Source: an uncultured Bacteroides sp. (lineage in GTDB: Bacteria > Bacteroidota > Bacteroidia > Bacteroidales > Bacteroidaceae). From it: 64,000 nucleotides of DNA. Within the stretch, counting starts at the first letter, position 1. Each line of letters begins with the position of its first letter. The notes beneath the pieces are model-generated. The model worked only from the letters and a program-made list of their open reading frames with translations, was not told the DNA's origin and ran no database searches. A program made the position numbers and the translations under genes. Of the stretch, positions 45,508 to 52,849 are shown piece after piece. The stretch spans positions 62,001 to 126,000 of the forward strand of contig USLU01000004.1 in the NCBI GenBank assembly GCA_900555635.1, given 5' to 3'.

Positions 45508-46368
45508 TTAAGAAGGTTTCTTCATCCATTTCCTTCGTTCGTCTTCGGGGAACTTCTCAATAGCGTAACGCAGTGTAGTACGGGGCATTATGCTACTGTA
45601 TTTCTCAAGAAACTGGACCAGTAAATCTTTGTCTCGTTTACCCATCTCACGAAGCATCCAGCCAATAGCCTTCTGCATTAAGTCATGGAGGGGTTGTACT
45701 TTTCTTTGCACACTCTTCTGCACACTACTTATATCAGGAAATGAGTGTGCAGAAGAGTGTGCATCTATGTGCAATGCAGTGTGCAAGAAGTGTTCGGAGA
45801 GCTTCAATATATCGATGAAATCATTGCTTTTGATTAAAGTATAGGTAGAGACTACTGCGATACGTTGGTCCCAAAGCAACGGACTATCTGCCAACTGATA
45901 AAGAACATCACGAGGTTTATCTTTAAGATATTCACCCACAATACCGGGAGCAGAAAGATCTACTAAATCCCAGTTGTTAATGCGGGCAGTTTGACTCAGG
46001 TAGAAGTCGAATATCGCTTTTCTACCCTTTTCATCACTTTTCTTAAAACGTTCTACCAACATTAGCAAAGCACAAAGACGGCACTCGTGCCATTCACTTT
46101 GCAATAGCTCCGCCATGACCTCGAAGGGTTTGTCTTTATGCTGCTTGGCTACCATACGGATATTGGGAACAACAATACCGAGAAACTTATCACCTTCACC
46201 ATACTGCCCTTTTCCTGTTTTAAAGAAATAAGGGAGATACTCTCTTTTTACAGGGTCGATTAACGACTCCAATTCAGACTGTATACAGGCAACAGCCGTT
46301 GCTAATTCTTCCGATGAAAGCGGGATATTCCGCACTTCGGACGGTTGTTCTTTTTCTTTCTTTCGCAT
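45508..46368 (-). CDS. AlkD-like DNA alkylation repair protein with an unusual internal insertion
   Basis: A 286-residue protein of HEAT-like helical repeats. AlkD-family patterns are present: FLGIVVPNIRMVAKQH, SEWHECRLCALLMLVERF, NNWDLVDLSAPGIVGEYL, LWDQRIAVVSTYTLIKSNDF, HDLMQKAIGWMLREMGKRD and MPRTTLRYAIEKF. AlkD removes N3- and N7-alkylated bases from DNA. Between SEHFLH and HDLMQKAIG, which directly adjoin or nearly adjoin in the usual family pattern, lie about 31 extra residues starting TALHIDAHSSAHSF. The DNA for this stretch is a 20-bp inverted repeat with flanking direct repeats. The reading frame stays open, so the gene may still work. It has its own promoter and diverges from the M28 peptidase gene. 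Confidence 0.88.
   Translation of the reverse strand: MRKKEKEQPSEVRNIPLSSEELATAVACIQSELESLIDPVKREYLPYFFKTGKGQYGEGDKFLGIVVPNIRMVAKQHKDKPFEVMAELLQSEWHECRLCALLMLVERFKKSDEKGRKAIFDFYLSQTARINNWDLVDLSAPGIVGEYLKDKPRDVLYQLADSPLLWDQRIAVVSTYTLIKSNDFIDILKLSEHFLHTALHIDAHSSAHSFPDISSVQKSVQRKVQPLHDLMQKAIGWMLREMGKRDKDLLVQFLEKYSSIMPRTTLRYAIEKFPEDERRKWMKKPS
45707..45785. repeat. inverted-repeat element inside the AlkD-like coding region
   Basis: TGCACACTCTTCTGCACAC begins at 45707 and, with one more base (to 45726), pairs perfectly with 45744-45763, a 20-bp stem with a 17-nt loop. AGTGTGCA occurs at 45744, 45756 and 45778, the last two 22 bp apart. The layout of direct copies 22 bp apart plus an inverted copy resembles the intergenic arrays in this window. 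Confidence 0.85.
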
Positions 46369-46423
46369 CCTACTTGTTTTAATAACGACTCAGGTAGCTT
46401 AATTCATATCTATCTTTATATGA

Positions 46424-46431
46424 CAAAAATA
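46424..46431 (-). promoter_or_regulatory. -7 promoter element of the AlkD-like gene
   Basis: On the minus strand this reads TATTTTTG, a full match to TAnnTTTG, 56 bp before the ATG at 46368. Confidence 0.55.
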
Positions 46432-46465
46432 CAATAAAACTGTAGAAGCTATAGAAAGTTATCTT

Positions 46466-46473
46466 TATTTTTG
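46466..46473 (+). promoter_or_regulatory. -7 promoter element of the M28 peptidase gene
   Basis: TATTTTTG matches TAnnTTTG and lies 40 bp before the ATG at 46514. It is divergent from the AlkD-like promoter 35 bp away. Confidence 0.55.
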
Positions 46474-46513
46474 TGGCAAATACATCAATCTTGCAAACCA
46501 ATAACAAGACAAT

Positions 46514-47518
46514 ATGAATAGAATTATTTTAAATACCTTTTGTTTCTTGTCTCTCTGTCTATCGCTGCATGCACAATCTCCACTCGAAAAAGGATTGAAA
46601 AGCATCAACCATACCTCTGCCGAAGCTATTATAAGTTTCCTTGCCGACGACGAACTTCAAGGCCGTGAAGCAGGCGAACATGGTTCACGGGTAGCAGCCC
46701 GATACTTGGTTTCTTCTCTGAAAGAGGCAGGTATTGCACCGCTGGAAAAGAATAGCTACTACCAATCCTTCGAAGCTTGCAGCAAAGAGCGTCAGCAACG
46801 AGGAAGATGGCAGGTACACCCCGACTCCATTGCATTGTTGAAGCAAGGCACACATCGTTCTTTACAAATGAGTAACGTACTGGCATTCATTCCCGGACAA
46901 CGGACAGATGAATACGTCATTGTCGGTGCCCACTTCGACCACTTGGGAGTAGACCCAACCTTAGCGAACGACCCCATCTACAACGGTGCAGACGACAATG
47001 CATCGGGTGTTTCGGCAGTATTGCAGATAGCGCGTGCATTTGTAGCCAGTGGACAAAAGCCGCTACGCAATGTTATTTTTGCCTTTTGGGATGGCGAAGA
47101 GAAAGGATTGCTCGGTTCGAAATATTTTGTGCAAACCTTCAACGGCATCGACCAAGTAAAAGGCTATCTGAACTTCGACATGATAGGACGCAACAATAAA
47201 CCGGAGCAGCCTCAACACGTAGTTTACTTCTATACAGAGGCTCATCCGGCTTTCGGTGACTGGCTAAAGAAAGATATAGCCCGCTTCAAGCTACAACTAC
47301 AGCCTGATTATCGGGCCTGGGACCGTCCGGTAGGCGGAAGCGATAATGCCTCATTCGCTTTACGCAATATCCCCATTATTTGGTATCACACAGACGGGCA
47401 TCCTGACTATCATCAGCCCGGCGATCATACCGACCGCCTGAACATGGATAAGGTAGTAGAAATAACAAAAGCTTCTTTCCTCAATGTATGGAACCTGGCA
47501 AATGAGAGAGAATATTGA
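46514..47518 (+). CDS. secreted M28-family zinc aminopeptidase
   Basis: A 334-residue protein with signal peptide MNRIILNTFCFLSLCLSLHA. The two-zinc M28 site is complete by eye: His and Asp in VIVGAHFDHLG, bridging Asp in NGADDNASGVSA, catalytic Glu in FWDGEEKGLLGS, Asp in YLNFDMIGRN and the last His in WYHTDGHPDYHQPGDH. Length and order fit bacterial M28 aminopeptidases, including those that resemble glutaminyl cyclase. It would remove N-terminal residues from peptides in the periplasm. Its own promoter lies upstream. It is followed after 83 bp by the SpmA/SpmB fusion gene, which also has its own promoter. Confidence 0.93.
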   Translation: MNRIILNTFCFLSLCLSLHAQSPLEKGLKSINHTSAEAIISFLADDELQGREAGEHGSRVAARYLVSSLKEAGIAPLEKNSYYQSFEACSKERQQRGRWQVHPDSIALLKQGTHRSLQMSNVLAFIPGQRTDEYVIVGAHFDHLGVDPTLANDPIYNGADDNASGVSAVLQIARAFVASGQKPLRNVIFAFWDGEEKGLLGSKYFVQTFNGIDQVKGYLNFDMIGRNNKPEQPQHVVYFYTEAHPAFGDWLKKDIARFKLQLQPDYRAWDRPVGGSDNASFALRNIPIIWYHTDGHPDYHQPGDHTDRLNMDKVVEITKASFLNVWNLANEREY

Positions 47519-47570
47519 CGCAAAACGATATTCTTTTAGCACTTTATCATGCTAAACGGAAAGATATTCC

Positions 47571-47578
47571 TACTTTTG
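47571..47578 (+). promoter_or_regulatory. -7 promoter element of the SpmA/SpmB fusion gene
   Basis: TACTTTTG matches TAnnTTTG and lies 23 bp before the ATG at 47602. Confidence 0.6.
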
Positions 47579-47601
47579 CATAAGAATCAACGTATTATTT
47601 T

Positions 47602-48834
47602 ATGGTTTTAAATTACATTTGGGTAGCATTTTTCGTAATTGCTTTCATTGTGGCACTTTTCAGACTGCTATTTATGGGAGACACAGAGATATTTACGCAA
47701 CTTGTCAATTCTACCTTCGACTCTTCAAAGACTGCATTCGAAATATCATTGGGACTGACCGGTATACTCGCCCTTTGGCTGGGTGTGATGAAGATCGGCG
47801 AGAGCAGCGGTATGATTAATGCACTTTCGCGCTGGCTAAGTCCGGTATTCTGCCGTCTCTTTCCTGAAATACCAAAGGGACACCCTGCCATGGGTTCTAT
47901 CTTTATGAACCTTTCCGCCAATATGCTGGGATTGGACAATGCAGCCACTCCGATGGGTTTGAAAGCCATGAAGGAACTTCAGGAGCTAAATCCGAAGAAA
48001 GATACTGCTACCAATCCGATGGTAATGTTTCTTGTTCTGAACACCTCGGGATTGATACTTATCCCTGTCAGCATTATGATGTACCGCTCGCAAATGGGGG
48101 CAGCCCAACCTACTGATGTCTTTATCCCTACACTGATTACTACCGCTATTTCCACCATCGTCGGAGTTATCGCCGTAAGTATTGCCCAACGGATCAACTT
48201 ATTGAATAAACCTATTCTTATCTTAGTCGGCTGTATCAGCCTTTTCTTTGCTTCACTTATCTATCTGTTCACGCAGATAAGCCGTGAGCAGATGGGAGTC
48301 TACTCAACGCTGATTGCCAATATCATACTGTTCTCCATCATTCTGCTTTTCATTCTATGGGGATTATGGAAGAAGATCAATGTGTATGATGCTTTTATAG
48401 AAGGTGCCAAAGAAGGCTTTACCACAGCCATCCGCATTATCCCTTATCTGGTTGCTTTTCTCGTTGGAATCGCCGTATTCCGCACTTCGGGAGCGATGGA
48501 TATATTGGTAAACGGCATTGGCTATGTAGTAGGATTGTTTGGGGTAGATACCAGTTTCGTAGGCGCTTTGCCTACTGCTCTGATGAAGTCATTAAGCGGC
48601 AGCGGTGCCAACGGATTGATGATCGATACCATGAAGCAATACGGAGCCGATTCGTTTGTTGGACGTATGAGTTGTGTGGCACGCGGTGCTTCGGATACTA
48701 CGTTCTATATTCTCGCGGTGTACTTCGGTAGCGTAGGTATCACCAAAACTCGCAATGCCGTGACTTGCGGACTGATAGCTGATCTTTCCGGAATCATTGC
48801 CGCTATCATCATTAGTTATATATTCTTCTTCTAA
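47602..48834 (+). CDS. SpmA-SpmB fusion, nucleoside-recognition (Gate) domain membrane protein
   Basis: A 410-residue inner-membrane protein with about 8-10 hydrophobic segments. The first half matches spore maturation protein A (LGLTGILALWLGVMKIGESS, HPAMGSIFMNLSANMLGLDN, AATPMGLKAMKELQ). The second half matches SpmB (GAKEGFTTAIRIIPYLVAFL, PTALMKSLSGSGANGLMIDT, MSCVARGASDTTFYILAVYF). In sporulating Firmicutes these are two proteins; in non-sporulating Bacteroidetes the fused form is common and its role is not known. Gate domains occur in transporters. The gene is 14 bp upstream of ybeY and probably co-transcribed with it. Confidence 0.93.
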   Translation: MVLNYIWVAFFVIAFIVALFRLLFMGDTEIFTQLVNSTFDSSKTAFEISLGLTGILALWLGVMKIGESSGMINALSRWLSPVFCRLFPEIPKGHPAMGSIFMNLSANMLGLDNAATPMGLKAMKELQELNPKKDTATNPMVMFLVLNTSGLILIPVSIMMYRSQMGAAQPTDVFIPTLITTAISTIVGVIAVSIAQRINLLNKPILILVGCISLFFASLIYLFTQISREQMGVYSTLIANIILFSIILLFILWGLWKKINVYDAFIEGAKEGFTTAIRIIPYLVAFLVGIAVFRTSGAMDILVNGIGYVVGLFGVDTSFVGALPTALMKSLSGSGANGLMIDTMKQYGADSFVGRMSCVARGASDTTFYILAVYFGSVGITKTRNAVTCGLIADLSGIIAAIIISYIFFF

Positions 48835-48848
48835 ACCATTGGAATGAT

Positions 48849-49265
48849 ATGATAAGTTATCAAACAGACGGCGTTGAGATGCCCGTCCTCAAAAAAAAGG
48901 AGACAACGGATTGGATCAAATCCGTCGCTGCCACTTATGGGAAAAGAGTCGGTGAAATCGCCTATATCTTCTGTTCGGACGAAAAGATACTAGAAGTGAA
49001 CCGTCAATATCTGCAACACGATTACTACACAGATATCATCACTTTCGATTACTGTGAAGGCAATCGCCTCAGCGGAGATCTTTTTATCAGCCTAGATACG
49101 GTACGTACCAATGCGGAGCAATTTGCAGGCAATGACTATGAACGGGAGTTGTACCGGGTAATTATCCACGGCATACTTCATCTCTGCGGCATTAACGACA
49201 AAGGGCCGGGAGAACGGGAAATCATGGAAGAGGCGGAAAACAAAGCGCTGGCAATGAGGCTATAA
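48849..49265 (+). CDS. ybeY: endoribonuclease YbeY (16S rRNA maturation)
   Basis: A 138-residue cytoplasmic protein, slightly shorter than E. coli YbeY. The fold signatures are EIAYIFCSDEKILEVNRQYL, TDIITFDYCEGNRLSGDLFI and the metal motif RVIIHGILHLCGINDKGPGE. In E. coli the motif is H-x3-H-x5-H; here the third ligand position is Asp, a variant I regard as usual in Bacteroidetes. YbeY takes part in 16S rRNA 3'-end processing and ribosome quality control. It is followed by the repeat/terminator at 49280-49359 and is convergent with the epimerase gene. Confidence 0.95.
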   Translation: MISYQTDGVEMPVLKKKETTDWIKSVAATYGKRVGEIAYIFCSDEKILEVNRQYLQHDYYTDIITFDYCEGNRLSGDLFISLDTVRTNAEQFAGNDYERELYRVIIHGILHLCGINDKGPGEREIMEEAENKALAMRL

Positions 49266-49279
49266 AGACATAACAAAAA

Positions 49280-49345
49280 GGGCTACACCATTCGGTGGTT
49301 AAGGCTACACCATTTCATAGAAAGGGCTACACCATCCGAGGCAGA
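49280..49345. repeat. three 22-bp direct repeats with core GGCTACACCAT
   Basis: The core starts at 49281, 49303 and 49325, exactly 22 bp apart. The sequence between cores varies (TCGGTGG, TTCATAG, CCGAGGC), so the period is kept while the spacer changes. An inverted copy, ATGGTGTAGCC at 49345-49355, follows and can pair with any of the three. Confidence 0.9.
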
Positions 49346-49359
49346 TGGTGTAGCCCTTT
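49321..49359. terminator. intrinsic terminator between ybeY and the epimerase gene
   Basis: AAAGGGCTACACCATC (49321-49336) pairs perfectly with GATGGTGTAGCCCTTT (49344-49359) around a 7-nt loop, followed by TTTGTTTC. It is a strong plus-strand terminator for ybeY. The A-tract on the left side could serve the convergent minus-strand gene that ends at 49412. Confidence 0.85.
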
Positions 49360-49411
49360 TTGTTTCAAAGAAATCTTTAGAAGAATAGTGACTATTCAAT
49401 CAGTTATTATC

Positions 49412-50548
49412 TTACTTCTTCACCGAAAACTTATAGATACAATGACTATCATATTTCTCTCCCGGCTTTAGCAGTGCCGACGGCCACTCCGGTTTATTCG
49501 GAGTATCGGGATACTTCTGAGTTTCGAGACAAACGGACGCACGATGATTGTAAACGACACCTTTCTTACCCGTAACTGTACCATCCAGAAAGTTTCCGGC
49601 ATAAATCTGAATACCCGGTTCGTTGGTATAGACATCGAGTACAATACCCGTTTTCGGAGATTCAAGAGTGGCACACGGACGGGTTACATCACCTTTGGTA
49701 TTAAGTACCCAGTTATGGTCATAACCTTTACCATACTTCAACTGAATAAAATCGTTGTCAATGCGGGCACCAACAGCGGTAGGAGTACGAAAATCCATAT
49801 CGGTACCTTCTACAGAAGCTATTTCACCGGTAGTCATGAAAGTACTGTCAACCGGTGTGTAAGTATCGGCATCTATAGTCAGCAGATAGCCACTGTTGGA
49901 ACGTGAAGGATCACCGTCCAGGTTGAAGTAAGAGTGATTGGTCATGTTGACTACCGTAGCACGATCTGTTTCGGCACTATAACGGATGTCGATGGCATTG
50001 TCATCGGTCAGGGTAAAGGTCACTTTACAAGTCAGATTGCCGGGGAAGCCTTCTTCGCCGTCTTTGGAAAGATAGGTTAGCTCCAAAGATTGGTTGCTAA
50101 GAGGACGGGCATCAAAAACCTGGTACTGAAAGCCACGGGGACCACCATGCAGGCAGTGACCATAGTTATTTTGAGGCAACTGATAGTCTACACTGTCAAT
50201 CGTAATCCTACCCTGGTTGATACGATTGGCATAGCGTCCGATGGATGCGCCGAAATCGGTAGGATATTTGATATAATCCTGAATGGAGTCGAAACCAAGG
50301 ACTACATCTTTCAGGATTCCTTCTTTGTCCGGCACCATGACGGATACGATACGTCCGCCGAAGTTGGTGATGCAGACTTCCATGCCGGTTTTATTCTTCA
50401 GGACGAACAGGTCGGTTTGTTTGCCGTCTACTTCGGTTTGGAAGTCGGTACGTTTTAAGCCCGAAGCGGTAGTGTCGTCAAGGGGTTTTGTTGTACAAGC
50501 CGATACTAACAATAGCAGTCCGGCTAATAAAGTCATTTCTTTTTTCAT
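49412..50548 (-). CDS. galM: aldose 1-epimerase (mutarotase), lipoprotein
   Basis: A 378-residue protein with a lipoprotein signal (MKKEMTLLAGLLLLVSACTT), so it acts outside the cytoplasm, unlike the classical enzyme. GalM features are ITNFGGRIVSVMVPDKEG, GRYANRINQGR, NYGHCLHGGPRGFQYQ with the first catalytic-site His, VVNMTNHSYFNLDGD with the catalytic His, and VCLETQKYPDTPNKPEWPSA with the catalytic Glu. It interconverts the alpha and beta anomers of free aldoses, such as galactose, glucose or arabinose, released by the PUL enzymes. It lies downstream of the region-4 PUL on the same strand, separated from it by a 22-bp repeat array. Confidence 0.93.
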   Translation of the reverse strand: MKKEMTLLAGLLLLVSACTTKPLDDTTASGLKRTDFQTEVDGKQTDLFVLKNKTGMEVCITNFGGRIVSVMVPDKEGILKDVVLGFDSIQDYIKYPTDFGASIGRYANRINQGRITIDSVDYQLPQNNYGHCLHGGPRGFQYQVFDARPLSNQSLELTYLSKDGEEGFPGNLTCKVTFTLTDDNAIDIRYSAETDRATVVNMTNHSYFNLDGDPSRSNSGYLLTIDADTYTPVDSTFMTTGEIASVEGTDMDFRTPTAVGARIDNDFIQLKYGKGYDHNWVLNTKGDVTRPCATLESPKTGIVLDVYTNEPGIQIYAGNFLDGTVTGKKGVVYNHRASVCLETQKYPDTPNKPEWPSALLKPGEKYDSHCIYKFSVKK

Positions 50549-50640
50549 ATCATTTACGATGTTTATGTTACTTGTTTAAAGTGAAACTATGAAAATCAAG
50601 TTGCAAATCAGCACTGATTATCAAGATATTGAGTATAGAT

Positions 50641-50752
50641 TAATAGACACTGGTGTTCAACGCAACAAACACTTGTGTCTATCATGTCAAACACAAGTGT
50701 CTATCATTTCAAACACTGGTGTCTATCGTATCAAACACAAGTGTCTGACAAA
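50641..50752. repeat. five 22-bp repeats, each with an ACAC-2 nt-GTGT palindrome
   Basis: ACAC, two bases, GTGT occurs at 50647, 50669, 50691, 50713 and 50735, exactly 22 bp apart each time. The two central bases are TG, TT, AA, TG and AA, so copies two and three are reverse complements and can pair as a 10-bp stem. On the minus strand the linker reads roughly TTGA, one base, ATGAT. The array lies between the stop of the gene at 50795 and the start of the epimerase gene at 50548. Confidence 0.92.
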
Positions 50753-50794
50753 TCAATTACCTATTGCCCTCCGGCACGAGGTTTCAGCATGCTG

Positions 50795-52822
50795 TTATTT
50801 CAACAAGAACTGCTCGGCACGTCCCGGCGTGAAGAGTTCCCAAAGGGAAGCTACCGTCCATCCCGGAGCGAAGATATTGTTATAATAACCCTTTCCGTTC
50901 TTGCCGTAATCCCAATTGGTATGTTGCACCACTTCGGGGTAATAACCCACCTTGCCAATGCCACACATGTGCCCTTCATAAGGCAGGAGCTGACGCATGG
51001 AAGTAGATATTACTTCGGAGAAATCGGAGAAACGAGGCTCGTTATATTGCTTGGCGAGCCAGTGCAGTACGTCGGCAAACTCGAAGATAAAGACGTCGAT
51101 GTGATTGTTCTCTACCGATACATTGCCCCATCCACGAGTCTTCAAACCGATATCGCCCAACATCTGACCTTCGGCAAAAGGAACATCCCACGTATAATAC
51201 CATGACAAAGCAAAATAAGCGGCTTTCTTAGACAAATCGGCATAGTGTGCACGTTCCGTTCCTTTGGTGGCCAAAGCCAGATAATAAGTAGCAGTAGCAG
51301 CATACAGTGAAGCTTCTTTATCCTCGCAGTTGGCATCAAGCGTAGATGAGAAATAATCAGACTTGGATATCAGTTCCTTTTCCAGATAATCAGCTGTACG
51401 CTTGGCACTTGCCAGGTAGCGTTTGTCTTTGAAGTACTTGGATGCCATTACCAAAGGCAACGTAGCCGAAGGGGTGCTGCCACCACTTGCATCCACAATA
51501 GAGAAGTCGTCTTTGAATTTGCGGGGGAAACTGCCGTCGGGATTCTGCAAACGGAGGATAGTATCGAGCATACTCTTAATGCGTTTCTCCCATTCCGGGT
51601 GTTTGCGACCATGCTGTTTTTCGTAATTCAAGTAATTCAGTACCGCATACACACCTTCGGACTGACGGCGGATGCTATGATTGGACTCTTTAAAGTCACG
51701 ATTGTAATGAACCACTTCATTGAAGAAACCTGCCGGAGAGAAACCGTTCTGAAGATAGGTATCGAAGATGCTGTTAGCATTCATCACTAAGTCTGTACGA
51801 TTCTTCTGCGTTCCATATTCCAAAGCATTGAAGGCATTGAGCAGGGTACGTCCTACAAAGCCTACTTCGGCAACATCGGTACTGGCACAAGTGGCGGTTT
51901 CGAGTTCAACGCCGGAGTAATAATGAGTGGGCGTGTTGTTCACATAGCTTTCTACGAAGAAATTGCTCATTACCTCCTTCATGCGGTCAATCGTATAAGG
52001 GGTATTTACCGGCTGCGGACGATAGGTATCATAGCAGTACTCCCAGGTACGCTGCACGCAGTCGGAGAAATCGGAGGCATCACGCTCGGACAATTCCCAG
52101 GTCATGGTTATACTATCGCCTTTGCGCAACAACTGGAAAGCCTCCACGGCAGGCGCCAATGTAAGTTTGCGGATATAGGTTTTCGGCGCTTCGCGGTAAG
52201 GAAAACCGTAGGACAGTACCGTATTACCGTCTACATTCTCAAATCCGGTATAGCCGATGGAAGTCTCGCCGGAGAGGATAACTTCTCCCTCTTTATGGGT
52301 AGTCAACGCTTCTTTGTCGAATTTATCAATGCGGATAACAGACATAGACTTGCCGTTTGCCGGACTGAATACAGCCGTAAGCGGAGTACTAAGACGGTCT
52401 TCACGTATCAGCCAACTATCGGAAGTGTGGAACGAAGGAGCTTCTTTAGGCGAACGTAAATTGCGGCGATACCAAAAACCGGGCATATAGAACTGGCAGT
52501 CGGCATGACGATAGCCTGTTTTTACTTGTTCGCCATAGTTGAAATACACATTCTCCAAAGCTTTGAGGGTGATGGTGACACGTTGGTTGCCATCCTTGTC
52601 GGTCACTTGGCGGGTGATGAGCAAGGGCAGTTCCTCAGAAGGCTTGCAGTTGTAAACGCCGTTCTGCTGCTTCTGAAGAGTCAGCGGATAGGTCTTTGCA
52701 TCATTTCCGGGAACCTTCAAAGCAATGATAGCCGAAACATCCTCGGGAGAGTAACTTGCAGCCCCCGCATTTGTAATGCCCGCTATGAGCATTACACCAA
52801 AAAACAATCTTTTCAGTTTCAT
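50795..52822 (-). CDS. secreted (alpha/alpha)6-toroid protein, glycosidase or lyase family not recognised
   Basis: A 675-residue protein with signal peptide MKLKRLFFGVMLIAGITNAGA. The first 250 residues are beta-rich (VTITLKALENVYFNYGEQV, LSYGFPYREAPKTYIRKLTL). From about residue 260 helical repeats of an (alpha/alpha)6 toroid follow, with TATCASTDVAEVGFVGRTL, LRLQNPDGSFPRKFKDDFS, STPSATLPLVMASKYF and EASLYAATATYYLAL. Such a layout occurs in several GH families (for example GH88, GH105, GH154) and in polysaccharide lyases, but no decisive motif is seen. It is 27 bp downstream of the GH78 rhamnosidase gene, so it probably acts on the same glycan, in the periplasm. Confidence 0.72.
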   Translation of the reverse strand: MKLKRLFFGVMLIAGITNAGAASYSPEDVSAIIALKVPGNDAKTYPLTLQKQQNGVYNCKPSEELPLLITRQVTDKDGNQRVTITLKALENVYFNYGEQVKTGYRHADCQFYMPGFWYRRNLRSPKEAPSFHTSDSWLIREDRLSTPLTAVFSPANGKSMSVIRIDKFDKEALTTHKEGEVILSGETSIGYTGFENVDGNTVLSYGFPYREAPKTYIRKLTLAPAVEAFQLLRKGDSITMTWELSERDASDFSDCVQRTWEYCYDTYRPQPVNTPYTIDRMKEVMSNFFVESYVNNTPTHYYSGVELETATCASTDVAEVGFVGRTLLNAFNALEYGTQKNRTDLVMNANSIFDTYLQNGFSPAGFFNEVVHYNRDFKESNHSIRRQSEGVYAVLNYLNYEKQHGRKHPEWEKRIKSMLDTILRLQNPDGSFPRKFKDDFSIVDASGGSTPSATLPLVMASKYFKDKRYLASAKRTADYLEKELISKSDYFSSTLDANCEDKEASLYAATATYYLALATKGTERAHYADLSKKAAYFALSWYYTWDVPFAEGQMLGDIGLKTRGWGNVSVENNHIDVFIFEFADVLHWLAKQYNEPRFSDFSEVISTSMRQLLPYEGHMCGIGKVGYYPEVVQHTNWDYGKNGKGYYNNIFAPGWTVASLWELFTPGRAEQFLLK

Positions 52823-52849
52823 AGTTTTATCAGTTATGTAATTATTGAT

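Noticed and set aside
50641..50752. CRISPR array
   Set aside because: The whole repeat-plus-spacer period is only 22 bp, the linkers are partly conserved, and no cas genes are present.
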